Part shown: positions 1 to 9,870 of the stretch, piece after piece
Layout: the number at the start of each line of letters is the position of its first letter
Position numbering within the stretch: the first letter of the stretch is position 1
Assembly: GCA_003427395.1 (NCBI GenBank)
Contig: BFEA01000493.1
Span: 145,787 to 182,160, forward strand
Source: Chara braunii
Lineage: Eukaryota > Streptophyta > Charophyceae > Charales > Characeae
Reading direction: 5' to 3'
DNA: 36,374 nucleotides
Program-made: the position numbers and the translations under genes
The notes under the pieces: model-generated
Database searches by the model: none
Seen by the model: only the letters and a program-made list of their open reading frames with translations
Told to the model about the DNA's origin: nothing

Positions 1-56
<56 letters not shown>

Positions 57-57
57 T
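1..57. repeat. (CA)n microsatellite at window edge
   Basis: A CA dinucleotide run with one A interruption near 43 and a TG step at 57. It begins at the first base of the window, so its true length is unknown. Confidence 0.97.
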
Positions 58-2473
58 GCACACGCACACAACCACACTAGCCTGTAAGAGTACAACATTG
101 TAAAATGACGAACATGTAATATTTTGGGGGAAAAAAATGACAACAACCAGTGTTATGTACCTAGGGGGAGGGTGAGAAGGGTGAGAAGGGGAAGGGGTGG
201 GTTTTAGTAGAGGCAGTTGGGAATGAAGTACGAAACAAAGCGAGTGGTATGTGATAAATAAAAATATTTTTTTTTTTATAGTTCTATTTTGTTTACAAAC
301 ATAAAATATACAGATGGTTTGCACCGAATATTCGATTCCCAACAGATGATCAACACATTACCAACACATTCTCAACATATAACCAACAAAAGGCTGTCAT
401 ATCTATATGTGTCAATGTTGACTTCCATCAGAGCTCCTACGATCACATAAGAATCCCTATAAAAACAGATGAAAAAATAAAACAAACACCTGATATACAT
501 AAACCCCTATGATAAATTTTGTAATATCCAGGCTGCATTTTTTCTGTTGTTCGCCTGTGACTAGTGCGTATGTACGGAGGACGACATCGACAACAAGTGA
601 ACTTTTGAAAACGTTTCGGTAGGTCTGAGCATCGTGCAGTATCCGTCTTATTTAGGTGTCCGTCAAAACTAGACCCAGCCTTGGGCCTAGCACTATTGGT
701 TACGATGTCAGACTTTTATCTGAGGGGTTCAGGGATCGAGATCGAGCGGCGACGACGCCGGATATCAAAGTAGCGTGAAGAGACCGAGCGGTTAAGGGTC
801 CGACGGGGCTATCCCCCCCCCCCCACTTGATTTTGTAGTCGGCCGCGTCGGAATAGTAGTAGCGACTCGTTTTTCCCGACCATTGTCTTCTGATGGTTAA
901 AAGTTCCTAAATATTTTATTATTTATCGTCGTTATTATTATTATTATCATTATTTTTAAGCAAACCGCGACACCAGTTCTAGGGGTTGCTCGGACCTGCA
1001 GGCACTCGAGGCGCGGGTAGGGAAGAGCTTTTCTACCCACTCGTTGAGAAGCTTGGACCAAGGAGGTCAACGCAATCGAGAGTGGTGAAGTCCGTGGTCG
1101 TGCCTTCCCCCGCTTTCCACTTGGAGAGCGTCGATAGTATAAAAGTGGAAGGGAATTGGAGAGTATTCCGAACAGGCCGGTGGGAATGCGGCCCGAGGGT
1201 GACGAGATTCGCTGCGGGCGGACGGTCCGTTACCCATCGTTTTGTCATGGGAGGTTCGAGTGTAAGCATGTCGTTTGGGTCTGACAGGTGGTGGACCGTG
1301 CCTAGATATAGTGGGTCAGGGACGTTGTAGGAGGGTCTGCGGAAGTATTGGTTGTGCGCAGGTTGTTCGCATGGAATGTTCTCTCCACCTCGGCCTTTAA
1401 AAAAAAATATTTTAGTATACTTGCCACTACCACCAAGATCTGCGTCGGGGCCTGCTGCGCCTGGAACTAGTGCTACGGGCGTGCAGTGGGGCCCGCGTCC
1501 CGAAAGGTGGTAGACGATTGTTTGAGTAAGTCAGGTCAGTGGGGACTTAGCTGCGGGCTCCCTGGGAAAGTGGTGCGGGGGCGATAGTCGGGCTGGTGTA
1601 CGGGAGGAAAGGGCCAGCCGAGTCATCTAATAACTGGCCGCGTCGGAAGTTCTCGCGTGGTGACGGATGTGACGGGATGCGATACGATCGGCGGACTTGG
1701 GTAGAGGGACGAAAGACTAACCGAGATGTGTAGCAGTCGTTTCCCTTCGGAACTTCCCTTAGGATTGCCGAAACTGTCGATTAGTGTTGTTTTTGGAAGG
1801 TTCAGTGGAGTCATTCGCTACAGGATGCTGCGTTAGCATTGGGAGGATGGAGCCGAACTTGAACGCAGACTCGACCGAACCCAGTCGTCGAAATGAGCCG
1901 GGTACATGCGCAGCAGGGAGGAGCGAGGAGATGGCGAAAGGCAGGTGATATGCGGATAAAAAGGAACAACACTCGCGATTCCTAGTAGGATTAGGAGGGG
2001 AAAGAGTCGAAACAAGGGTTTGGGAGTAAGGCCAACCGATTGGAGGAATCAGATCAGTAAGAAGAGTGGTATAGGAGGAGTTAGAAGAGAAAAATTGTGC
2101 GCGGAGGTATGACGGGGAAACGGTTATGGCAGAGAGAAGAAGAGATGGCTAGCTCAATTCCGGATGAGTTTAGGCAAGAGAGGAGAGAGTCTTTGGGATT
2201 TCGGGGTGGGCGACCCCGAATTTGACGTTAGTTTAGGTAGGAAGTTGATAGAAATTCAGTTAGTAGTCAGAGAGGTTGCGATGGAGATGGTGGGCGCATG
2301 GTTATGGTAGGAGCGAAAACCGCCTGGCTCACCCGTTCCTAAACGAAGAACGGGCGAATGAAGGCTCGCCCCGGAGGTTTTCAGACATTGCGAAGTGATC
2401 TGCGGGGTTAGATTTCTCGAGGGAGTCGAGGTTTCGACCGTATATGAGCTAGGGGCGGCGCGCAGGGAGGAAC
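58..2473. other. No recognisable gene; unassigned sequence
   Basis: I recognise no gene here. There is a short TTA-rich microsatellite at about 911-957 and a C-run at 814-825. An open frame at 986-1330 (plus, 114 codons) and its antisense partner at 1033-1269 show no domain, signal peptide or membrane pattern and are probably chance. On the minus strand a CCCGTTC/GAACGGG hairpin lies near 2333-2355. The phrase GGCCGCGTCGGAA occurs at about 841 and 1637, which may be a remnant of an unrecognised repeat. Confidence 0.6.
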
Positions 2474-2815
2474 GTTGTCGCGCGAGGCGGTCCCGCACCC
2501 CGCTGGGAGCGCTGAACCTCACGGTCGTGTCGCGCAGGATTTATTTCTTAAAGAACAACTAGTCAGTACTCCGACCGTGCGTGCCGGCTATACCTCTCAC
2601 GATGCCTCACGACAGATCGGGGCGTCACGAGGTACAACTTACCTCTACCCGAGGGGCTGTCACCACCCTCATGTAGGCGTATCCCTGCTGAGCTACCGGC
2701 CCACATGCGAAGGTTTTTACATGCCTTTGTAGAGGTAGGTCGGCCGAGGGTGTTTGCTCGATCGTTGTAGTATAAAATGGGGTACGCGTTGTAAGACGCC
2801 TAGAACTGACCCGTT
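2474..2815 (-). repeat. Dispersed repeat S1, copy a, tRNA-like A box
   Basis: The minus strand aligns by eye with 18038-18443 (plus) and 27818-28180 (minus) over about 340 bp. A pol III A-box match, TAGCTCAGCAGG (12/12 to TRGCNNAGYNGG), reads on the minus strand at 2684-2695. A segment ending near CGCGTACCC lies upstream of it in all copies, and all copies end near a GACAAC motif (here 2474-2479 on the complement). The B box is weak, so the tRNA origin is likely rather than certain. The copies are strongly diverged, which suggests age. I cannot name the family. Confidence 0.75.
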
Positions 2816-3377
2816 ATATATTCAGGTCGAACTTTTAAAAGGTTGTCTATCTCCGCTACTGTGTAATGTATTATTTCCTTGACAAATATCAATCAAACCA
2901 TCTTTCTACTAAAGAGCGTTCTATCATTCTTAACAGGTTATGACTTCGCTGAACATCAGAATAGTATAGAAGTTAAGTTGGACATATGATGAATATGGAA
3001 GTATTACCGTCGAGAACGCTTCCCACTTTCACAAGTGCTGTGTGTCCGAGACTCTTCAACAGACCAGGTCCAGTTCAATCCAAAATCACGCACAAAACAG
3101 ACCTGCACAAAATAATGCAAAGACAGTTCACATGTCATACACTATCGACGTCAACCATCAGCCATTGACCTGGTCCCTCACTTCCCAAACCATGTATGAC
3201 AGTCTTATCTTTCCTGAGACATAAGCCCAGCCCCCTCACATTTCTTCAAAGGACCCTTGAGAGTGACTAGGACCATTTAGGCAATGACCACAGATGACAG
3301 TTTTACTGACCACAGGGTTTGACTTTAGAGGTGGGTATCAAGTCAAACGGGAAAAGTTAAATTGGTAACAACCGACC

Positions 3378-3395
3378 TGTTATCGAAAGATAACA
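3378..3395 (+). other. Perfect 7-bp hairpin with GAAA loop, landmark of E elements
   Basis: TGTTATC and GATAACA pair perfectly around GAAA, a GNRA-type tetraloop if transcribed. The preceding CAACCGACC also occurs directly before the E2 counterpart (minus strand, about 16246-16221, loop AGT). E3 has a weaker version at about 29199-29217. The position in the element is the same each time: after the 5' segment and before the hairpin array. Confidence 0.75.
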
Positions 3396-3509
3396 AAAAT
3401 TTTGGTCCTTTCCGTAAAACCTCTTCCTTGAAATGCAGTAGATAAACAGGGACATGCACACACACATGTCAACAAAGATTCAACACCCCCACTCGATTTC
3501 CCACATATT

Positions 3510-4960
3510 GTCATCTAAGGGTCAAGCCCTTAGACATGGGTAGTCAGCTCTGGGATCGACACCCCAGACCTAATCCCTAGTTTTACTCTCACAACCCTAC
3601 CCTAAGCCGTCTGTCACTCTCTCCTTTCATTCAATGAGTCTCATGCCTGTGTCCTAAGTCGTCTTTAGGGAAACTCATGTTTACCCTACTCTCAATCCTT
3701 CAATTCTCTCTCGTTTGAAACAAGCACACCCCTTGGTGCCTATATAATAGAGTTTTAACTTTTTTGTCATTGTGGCCTCCCACTCGAAAGCCATAAACGG
3801 ACACGGACCTTGCGGTAGTTCTTATCTTACTAGTATTATTTTTTCCGCGGTTCTATCTTCTTTCCTTGTTTCTTTTCCTAGATATGTAAAGACCTTGCTC
3901 CAACAGGAGCATTGTTCTTTCCTTTCTCTTCAATTTGTCCTCACATACTCAAGTAGTAGATCGATTCAGACATAAATCTTCTGCTACTTGACCAATACCA
4001 AACAATCTGTTAGTCAAACAGATAGGTGAGTAAGTCGCACATAAGTATTTGATCCCCCTCTTTAGCCCCACTTGATCTAATCAGAGTAGCAGGATAGCTT
4101 ACACATGAGCATTCTTCCTTCAACACATAGTTGAGGCTCCTACAGAAGCACCCTACTACTTGCTTTAGGTATCCTTCTGAGAGACCTGAATGTCAACCCC
4201 CTCCCAAAGGTTATTAATGGTCCGAGTGAATAATAGACGACCCGCACAAGAGTCACCTACTATCACGTGACAAGGTCCACTTCACGAGAGCATTAGGATA
4301 ATCCTGACAAGGGTACCCTATTGCCCTTCCGACGCCGACTGTCCTGAGACCGGGTTAGTTTTGACAGAAGACGAGTGTTTAGGGTATTCCTACAGGAGCA
4401 CCCTTCCCCTTTGTAAGCTATTATCGTAATCAAGTAGGTAATAGGCAGACCCCGACAGAGGTCCCCCTATCACTTCCTTGGTTAGTGAGTAGTTCATCCT
4501 TTAAACAAGTAATAGGATGACTCCTACAGAAGCCTCCCTATTACCGGTCTGGTGGTCGAACTACCCGAGGGTGAATAAGATAGGAAAGAAAGCGTAACAA
4601 TGTGATTTCCTACTCTTCGCAGGTTGTTAGCCAGCCTTAGACTCAAGCGTTTGAATAGGATGACGCTCCCTGGAGCCTCCTACTACACGTTGAACAAGTG
4701 CAAAGACCGAATCTTTCTAAGTCGTTAATAAGAAAGGAAGTTAATACCAAAAATCCTCTAAGTTTACTTTTCACAACAAACAGATCCTAGTTACCCAAGG
4801 TGGTGAGGTAGCACACAAAGGAGTACCGCCACCTTCAGATTGTGTCAATCATCCCAGTTTCATAGGCAAGTGTCCAACCCACACATGGGTTTTCTACTGC
4901 CATCTGAGACTGGTCTGGCATGTTAACAGGGCGACCCTCACAAGAGCCTCCCTTTATTAT
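3510..4960 (+). repeat. Hairpin array of E1 with variable, self-complementary stems
   Basis: Irregularly spaced hairpins. Clear ones: TCTAAGGG/CCCTTAGA at 3514-3534; AGGGT/ACCCT at 4381-4404; ATAGG plus GACC pairing with GGTC plus CCTAT at 4441-4470; GTAATAGG/CCTATTAC around a 20-nt loop at 4509-4544; TAGGA plus GCTCC with GGAGC plus TCCTA at 4656-4682; AAGGTGG plus GGTA with TACC plus CCACCTT at 4797-4835; AGGG plus CTC with GAG plus CCCT at 4928-4953. The loops share an ACA-containing core followed by a purine-rich GAGCC or GAAGCC, while the stems differ. The same architecture appears in E2 and E3. Confidence 0.8.
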
Positions 4961-4969
4961 TTTCTAAAC

Positions 4970-5775
4970 GTCAGACACCATCTCCCCGTCACGACGACAG
5001 TCGATCCGGTAAGGCAGTTAGTAAGGTAACTCACACATGAGTACCTAAGTTGGTTCATAGGCTAGCGTCAGACACCTTTGCCCATCACGACGACAGTCGA
5101 TCCGGTAGAGAGAACCTGAATTTAGTTCATACATTATTGTCAGATACCTCTTCCCGTCACGACGACAGTCGTTACGGTAGATAGTGAGGTAACTCACACA
5201 TGAGTACCTAATTCAGTTCATAAGTTAAAGTCAGACACCTCCGCCCGTCACTACGACAGTCGTTACGGTAAAAATCATCTCATTAGTTATTGTTAGAACC
5301 CTCTTCCCATCACGACGACAGTCGATCCAGTAGAGAGTACCTAATTTAGTTCATAAGTATTTATTAGTACCCTTTCCCCATCACGACGACAGTGGATCCG
5401 GTAGAGAGTACCTAAATTTAGTTCATAAGTTATTGTCAGATAGCTCTTTCCATCATGACGACAGTCGTTCCGGTAGAGAGTACCTCATTTAGCTCATAAG
5501 TCGTTGTCAGATACCTCTTCCCGTCACGACGACAGTCGTTACGGTAGAGAGTACCCAATTTAGTTCATAAGTTATTGTCAGATACCTCTTCCCGTCACGA
5601 TGACAGTCGTTCCGGTAGAGAGTACCTAATTTAGTTCATAAGTTTTTGTCAGATACCTCTTCCCGTCAGGACGACAGTCGTTACGGTAGAGAATACCCAA
5701 TTTAGTTTATAAGTTATTGTTAGAACCCTCTTCCCATCACAACGACAGCCGATCCGGTAGAGAGTAAGGTAACTC
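4970..5775 (+). repeat. 71-bp tandem repeat, about 11 units, hairpin in each unit
   Basis: The core ACGACGACAG recurs at 4991, 5087, 5159, 5250 (variant), 5312, 5383, 5455 (variant), 5526, 5597, 5668 (variant) and 5739 (variant). Most spacings are 71-72 bp. Two larger spacings (96 and 91) result from an extra hairpin, GGTA-a-CTC ACACAT GAG-TACC, at 5025-5045 and near 5190-5210; one is short (62). Within a unit, CCGT-c-ACGAC GACA GTCGT-t-ACGG folds into a 9-bp stem with one internal mismatch. The array lies inside E1 and has no counterpart unit in E2 or E3. Confidence 0.9.
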
Positions 5776-5835
5776 ACGCATAAGCACCTCATTGTCAACC
5801 CTTAGCCAAGTCAGCACATACATAAGTAGCACGAC

Positions 5836-5851
5836 GGCTCACACATGAGCC
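5836..5851 (+). other. Last clear E1 hairpin (GGCTC/GAGCC, ACACAT loop)
   Basis: A perfect 5-bp stem around ACACAT. The loop is the same as in the hairpins at 5025-5045 and about 5190-5210, but the stem is different, which is the behaviour seen across the E arrays. Confidence 0.8.
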
Positions 5852-6089
5852 TCCATCGCCCTACTTCGTTCTTCAAGTCCAATCAGTCTAGGTTCCTTCT
5901 CGGTTAATTTAGGTTCCTTTACTTTCACCTGGCAGGATTCTTATTCCAATCATTTTTTTTTCCCCCCTTTTGATTATCTTAGTTCTGAAGAAAGTACAAG
6001 CAGTATATCATACAATCCTACAAGCAGCCCATTAGAAGGTCGTAGTTCGTATGGGTATACGGGAGGGAGATAGGCGACACGTACCTCAT

Positions 6090-6150
6090 GGTTCCCTGCC
6101 TCCAGAGTTCCTCCTGAACTCCGGCAGAGCTTCCGCAATCGCCCTGCTTA
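6090..6150 (+). other. tRNA-like 3' module of E1 (truncated)
   Basis: Begins with GGTTCCCTGCCTCCAGA, shared nearly letter for letter with E2 (minus strand, 14129 downward) and less closely with E3 (31952). A GAGTTC-ctcct-GAACTC hairpin (6105-6121) sits where E2 has GAACCT-cgcct-AGGTTC, so the stem changes on both sides. It is followed by AGAGCTTCCGCAATCG, parallel to the GCTCCCGCAAT of E2 and E3. The T-arm-like part found in E2 and E3 is not visible here. Confidence 0.7.
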
Positions 6151-7158
6151 TCAGTCGTGTCTAATCTTATGCAATTGAACGTCTAGATCTCTAGCAAAAA
6201 CCCAGGATCGTCTTAGTGAAAATACATCATCAGACAAGTATACTCAATTGGATAAGTATTTGGAAGGATTAATAAGAGCAAGAACGGAGGAGGATAGAGG
6301 AGGTAGGCATCACCACTCAGTGACAGTGTCTCTCTCCCCTCCAACGCCCCGCATTCTCTGTCTCTCTCTCTCTTCATTCTCCTCTTTCTTTCTCTTTCTC
6401 TATTCTTCTCGCATATTCACATACACATAACGGATTTTATGACTGTGTCAGATTAGTTTCTCAGACTTACGGTTGTCCGTGTCAGGGGCGTGATCCAACA
6501 GTTTGCTGCAGGGTTGGTATGATGACCACTTCCCTTAGGGGTATAGCTGAATCTGTGTGATGCGGTGAGCCCTTATCCATCAGTCAAATGCCTCCCGGAA
6601 AGACTATCGGGACCAACCTCCCGATCAGTCGGAGACATTCTGACTCAGTCGTGCCTATTCGGTGGCCGTGTATAATGGACCTGGCATAACTTGGATACAA
6701 GCATGCGCATGAACTCATACAAGTGCACACACACAGACACACACATTCACACACACACTCACGGAGAGATCATACAATACCCACATTGGAGACCGGAGAT
6801 GCAGATACCGGATATGCTCTGTCCTAACAGATTACTACAGTTTATGGGATTAGTCACTAAGTGCCCATCAGCGTAGTTCACAACAATCCAATACCAGTAC
6901 CCGCATCAAAAGTAGGTGACTCTCCTCTTTGTCTGAATGTCTGTATGTACGTATCTGTCTGTCTGAATCAGTCTTGTCTGACTGTCTGCATCTGTTTGGC
7001 TGACTGTCTGTGTCTGACTGTTTCTTGTATCTATCTGTCTGATCCTTCTCTCTCTCTCTTTTCCTGACTGTTACTCACTCCTCTCCCGGTTCTTCTTTCT
7101 TGCTTATCTCTTTCTGGTATGCATGTTCGTCCCCCTTTTCGCACCCTCTTTGTATCTC

Positions 7159-7162
<4 letters not shown>
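6151..7162. other. Unassigned; TC-rich and CTGT-rich low complexity
   Basis: No gene is recognised. TC-rich sequence lies at about 6330-6410, an imperfect (CA)n at 6721-6763, and degenerate CTGT/CTGA repeats at 6930-7060. Short open frames here are composed of these repeats. A CCTCCCGGAAAGACTATCGGGA segment near 6592-6613 can fold, but I see no counterpart elsewhere. Confidence 0.6.

Positions 7163-7239
<77 letters not shown>
7163..7239. repeat. (TC)n microsatellite
   Basis: A 77-bp uninterrupted TC dinucleotide run, flanked by degenerate TCTG sequence. Confidence 0.98.
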
Positions 7240-7242
<3 letters not shown>

Positions 7243-8127
7243 GGTATATCTGCCTGTTCGTTCATTTGCTTGAGTGTCTGGCTGTGTGTTTGACTATGTT
7301 TCTGATTGTGTGTCAGACTGTCGTCAACTTGTCTCTTTCTCTCTCGCCCCTGCGTGTGCGTCCGTCTGTTTACTGGCGTCTACCATTCCTGTCTGTTTGT
7401 CTTGTCTAACTTGTCTGTCGCAGGCCAGTGTAGTCGTCAGGTTTCGAACCGTAGGTCTGTCTCGTGGGGGTCAAGGTCGTAGCTGCTACAGTGTCAATGA
7501 GCCCAAGTTGCAGACATTCGGAAGATCCGGGGGTGGCCCTTCACACATTGCTCACAGACCTCAGGCAAGCGAGCAAGTGGTAGAGTCTACCCATGCAAAG
7601 TCAACAGTCCCAGTCCCAGTCTCAGTCAGTCCTAGTTCAGTCAAGCAAGTACCGCATGGGACTGTGTGCACTACGGGCATCGGAAAAAGGGCCAGACCAA
7701 CGAGCTACAGAAGTATAAATCGGGAGGCAGCGCCCAATCATTCATTTATTATTGCGTGAGCCATGCGGAAGCGCTGCTTGATCGACTTATGCATCGGAGG
7801 TCTGCAGGTGCCCGACAGTGAAAGTGGGCGAGAGGGTGTAGTCATAGCGTAGTGGTAGATGCGGCCATAGCCGTTATAGTGATAGGTGCAGTGCAGAGTG
7901 TATGTGCGTGCAGAGTATCAGAGTTGTGTGCGTGTGTACAGCAGTTGAGTGCAGTGACGAACTGAGAGTTGTGGACACCATGCGCCATAGGCACTTGATG
8001 TGAACTTGAATTTGAACTGTGTTCTTCGTTACCATATCTCTGAGTTTTGAGTGGGTGCTTGACGCCGGTTGGTTGCGCACACGTTTACATGCATGAGAAG
8101 AGTAAATGAAATCGAGTCTGATTTTTA
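7240..8127. other. Unassigned; one 161-codon open frame without known domain
   Basis: An open frame at 7274-7759 (plus) starts inside the CTGT-rich tract, so its N-terminal third is Cys/Ser/Val-rich from low complexity. The rest has Pro/Val/Ser-rich stretches and no motif I know. There is no sign of a splice structure or conserved domain. I treat it as probably non-coding. Nothing else is recognised. Confidence 0.5.
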
Positions 8128-8535
8128 CTAATAATAATAATAATAATAATAATAACAACAAGGAAGATGAGCAGTAGCGAACTTCAGCAATCGAAAAGTA
8201 CCATATACACAAGACCAAATAGTCGTGACCTCGAACCAATAGCAGAATTGAATCATGAGTTTTCACCGAATAAAAAGACATTGAGAGCTCATAAGTGACA
8301 GTGTTGGTAAGAGTCTCGCCATCATCATCAATAAAGAACCAATGTTGATATCCTATCTGGCGCTCGGCGCCCAGACTACAGATGGCAGATCCTATCTAGC
8401 CTTTCCCGAAGTACAGGCATACAGCGACCAATGTCGCACGCTTTCAGCACCAGGTATGTCTCTCACCTCACTCACAACCTCGTTCCTCAACACACACTTG
8501 CCACTTGCACCCAAGACCACCATGCATCCTATCTA
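8128..8535 (+). repeat. Duplicated block, copy 1, headed by (TAA)n
   Basis: A (TAA)n run (about 8128-8154) is followed by about 370 bp that aligns with 8866-9236. Shared phrases include TAGCGAACTTCAGCAATC, AACCAATGTTGATATCCTAT and ACAGCGACCAATGTCGCACG. Offsets drift from 679 to 706 bp, so the copies differ by indels and point changes. Both copies end with a CAGGTATGT-like phrase and a CTCACTCACAACCTCGTTCC segment. The strand shown is arbitrary and the function unknown. Confidence 0.85.
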
Positions 8536-8621
8536 GTTACAGGCAGGCAAGCCCGGCTATGGCTGCCCGCTATCCTCCCTCACAGCCACTTCCATCTTCC
8601 TCCCGCGATGGCTTTTCTCCT

Positions 8622-8646
8622 TCTCTCTCTCTCTCTCTCTCTCTCT
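8622..8646. repeat. (TC)n microsatellite
   Basis: A 25-bp TC run between the two duplicated blocks. Confidence 0.95.
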
Positions 8647-8697
8647 TTCCCCCTCTTTTCCCCCGACTTCGTCCTACTACGATCTTATTCAAATTCA

Positions 8698-8773
8698 ATA
8701 ATAATAATACTGATAATACTAATACTAATACTAATAATAATAATAACAATATCAATAATAATAACTAAAATAA

Positions 8774-8863
<90 letters not shown>
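8698..8863. repeat. (TAA)n microsatellite, imperfect then pure
   Basis: An imperfect ATA/CTA-rich part runs to about 8778. A pure TAA run of about 85 bp follows to 8863. It heads the second duplicated block, as a shorter TAA run heads the first. Confidence 0.97.
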
Positions 8864-8864
<1 letters not shown>

Positions 8865-8865
8865 T

Positions 8866-9236
8866 GCAATAGCGAACTTCAGCAATCAAACCGCATCGTA
8901 TACACAAGACCAAATAGTTGTGACCTCGAACCAATACGAGTTTCACCAAATAAGAAAACACCGAGAGCTTATAACTGATAATGTTGGTAAAGTCTCATCA
9001 TCATCATCAATGAAGAACCAATGTTGATATCCTATCTGTCATGCGCAGACTACGGATTGCAGATCCTACCTTGCCCATGCTATAATGTCGAATGATGCTA
9101 TCAACAGTTTTCCTAAGTACGTGCATACAGCGACCAATGTCGCACGCTTCCAGCACCAGGTATGTCTCTCGCCTCACTCACAACCTCGTTCCGCAACACA
9201 CAGATGCCATTTGCACCCAAGGACCACCATGTGCCC
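8866..9236 (+). repeat. Duplicated block, copy 2
   Basis: The second copy of the block at about 8160-8530, again directly behind a TAA microsatellite. It has an extra ATGTCGAATGATGCTATCAA segment near 9085 that is absent from copy 1. The arrangement suggests either a tandem duplication or two insertions of one repeat whose head or tail is (TAA)n. Confidence 0.85.
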
Positions 9237-9689
9237 CATCTCCTTCCCTCTTTCTCACTCTCACGCACACACTCAAACACACAGACGAGTGCGATAGCGT
9301 ATACTTTCATTTTCTAGTTGTAGATTCACTCGATTTTGTCCCTCCTATCGATCATAGTACTACGAGACTAGCTGCGAGGTAGATACACTCAATCGTAGTA
9401 TATACTTCCACGATGTAGTGTTAGATTCACTCGATTTCGTTTTTCATATAGACGGAGGTAGTGCGTAGCCAGTCGCGGAGTTGAAGACTTACCAGTTCGA
9501 TCTTCCTCTTCTCGTTGTCGTCGTCGTCGCCGACTCGTCGCTCCCTGCTCGCAGCACAACACAAACCCTCACGATGTACCGACATGGAGGACACGACCGG
9601 CATACGCACGCGTTTTAGCAAATTGGCAACGAAGGGCCCATCCTCACAGCGTCATCATCGACTGCAAGGGACCAGGTGAGTATCCCCTC
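9237..9689. other. Unassigned; contains two copies of a CTCGATTTTG motif
   Basis: GATTCACTCGATTTTG (9325 region) and GATTCACTCGATTTCG (9424 region) occur 99 bp apart. Related phrases occur near 12754 and 13213, and a shorter one near 826. At 9663-9684 a CCAGGTGAGTATCCC phrase resembles a splice donor ahead of a pyrimidine tract. No exon with a recognisable product was found. Confidence 0.5.
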
Positions 9690-9870
9690 CCTCTCTCTCT
9701 TCTTCTCCTCCTTCCTCTTCTTCCTCTTCTCCTTCTCCTTCCCCTTCTTTTTCTTCTTCTTCTTCTTCTTCTTCTTCTTCTTCTTCTTCTTCTTCCTCCT
9801 TCTTCTCCTTCGTCTTTCTCCTTCTTCTTCTTCTTCTTTCTCCTTCTTCCCCTTCTTCTTCTTTCTCAAT
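9690..9870. repeat. Polypyrimidine tract, (CTT)n core
   Basis: About 180 bp almost wholly C and T on the plus strand, with a regular CTT core at 9747-9795. Open frames across it encode only Phe/Ser/Leu (plus) or Lys/Glu/Arg (minus) low complexity. Confidence 0.97.

Larger units (their letters stand above)
2990..6150 (+). mobile_element. Element E1: hairpin-array element, copy 1
   Basis: One of three diverged copies of a roughly 3-kb non-coding element (with E2 and E3). Shared landmarks in order are: a 5' segment around 3060-3200 with the 11-mer AATCCAAAATC, identical in E2; a TGTTATC-gaaa-GATAACA hairpin at 3378-3395; a long array of hairpins (about 3510-5852); and the tRNA-like 3' module (6090-6150), truncated relative to E2 and E3. 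No long open frame crosses it. The 5' boundary is uncertain by 100-150 bp and the 3' end may lie beyond 6150. Mobility is inferred only from copy number, both orientations and conserved layout. I do not recognise the family. Confidence 0.65.

Noticed and set aside
986-1330. 114-codon open frame
   Set aside because: It has a competing antisense frame, no motif and no homologous segment in the window. The length is reachable by chance in sequence of this composition.
4970-5775. CRISPR-like array of repeats and spacers
   Set aside because: Units are 71-bp tandem repeats in which the supposed spacers are also conserved; the host is eukaryotic and no cas genes occur.
7274-7759. 161-codon open frame, possibly a secreted Ser/Val-rich protein
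   Set aside because: The N-terminus comes from CTGT low complexity and there is no recognisable signal peptide cleavage pattern or domain.
9663-9684. Splice donor-like CCAGGTGAGTATCCC and similar sites near 8452, 9159 and 10488
   Set aside because: No flanking coding exon was found and two of the sites lie in copies of one non-coding repeat.
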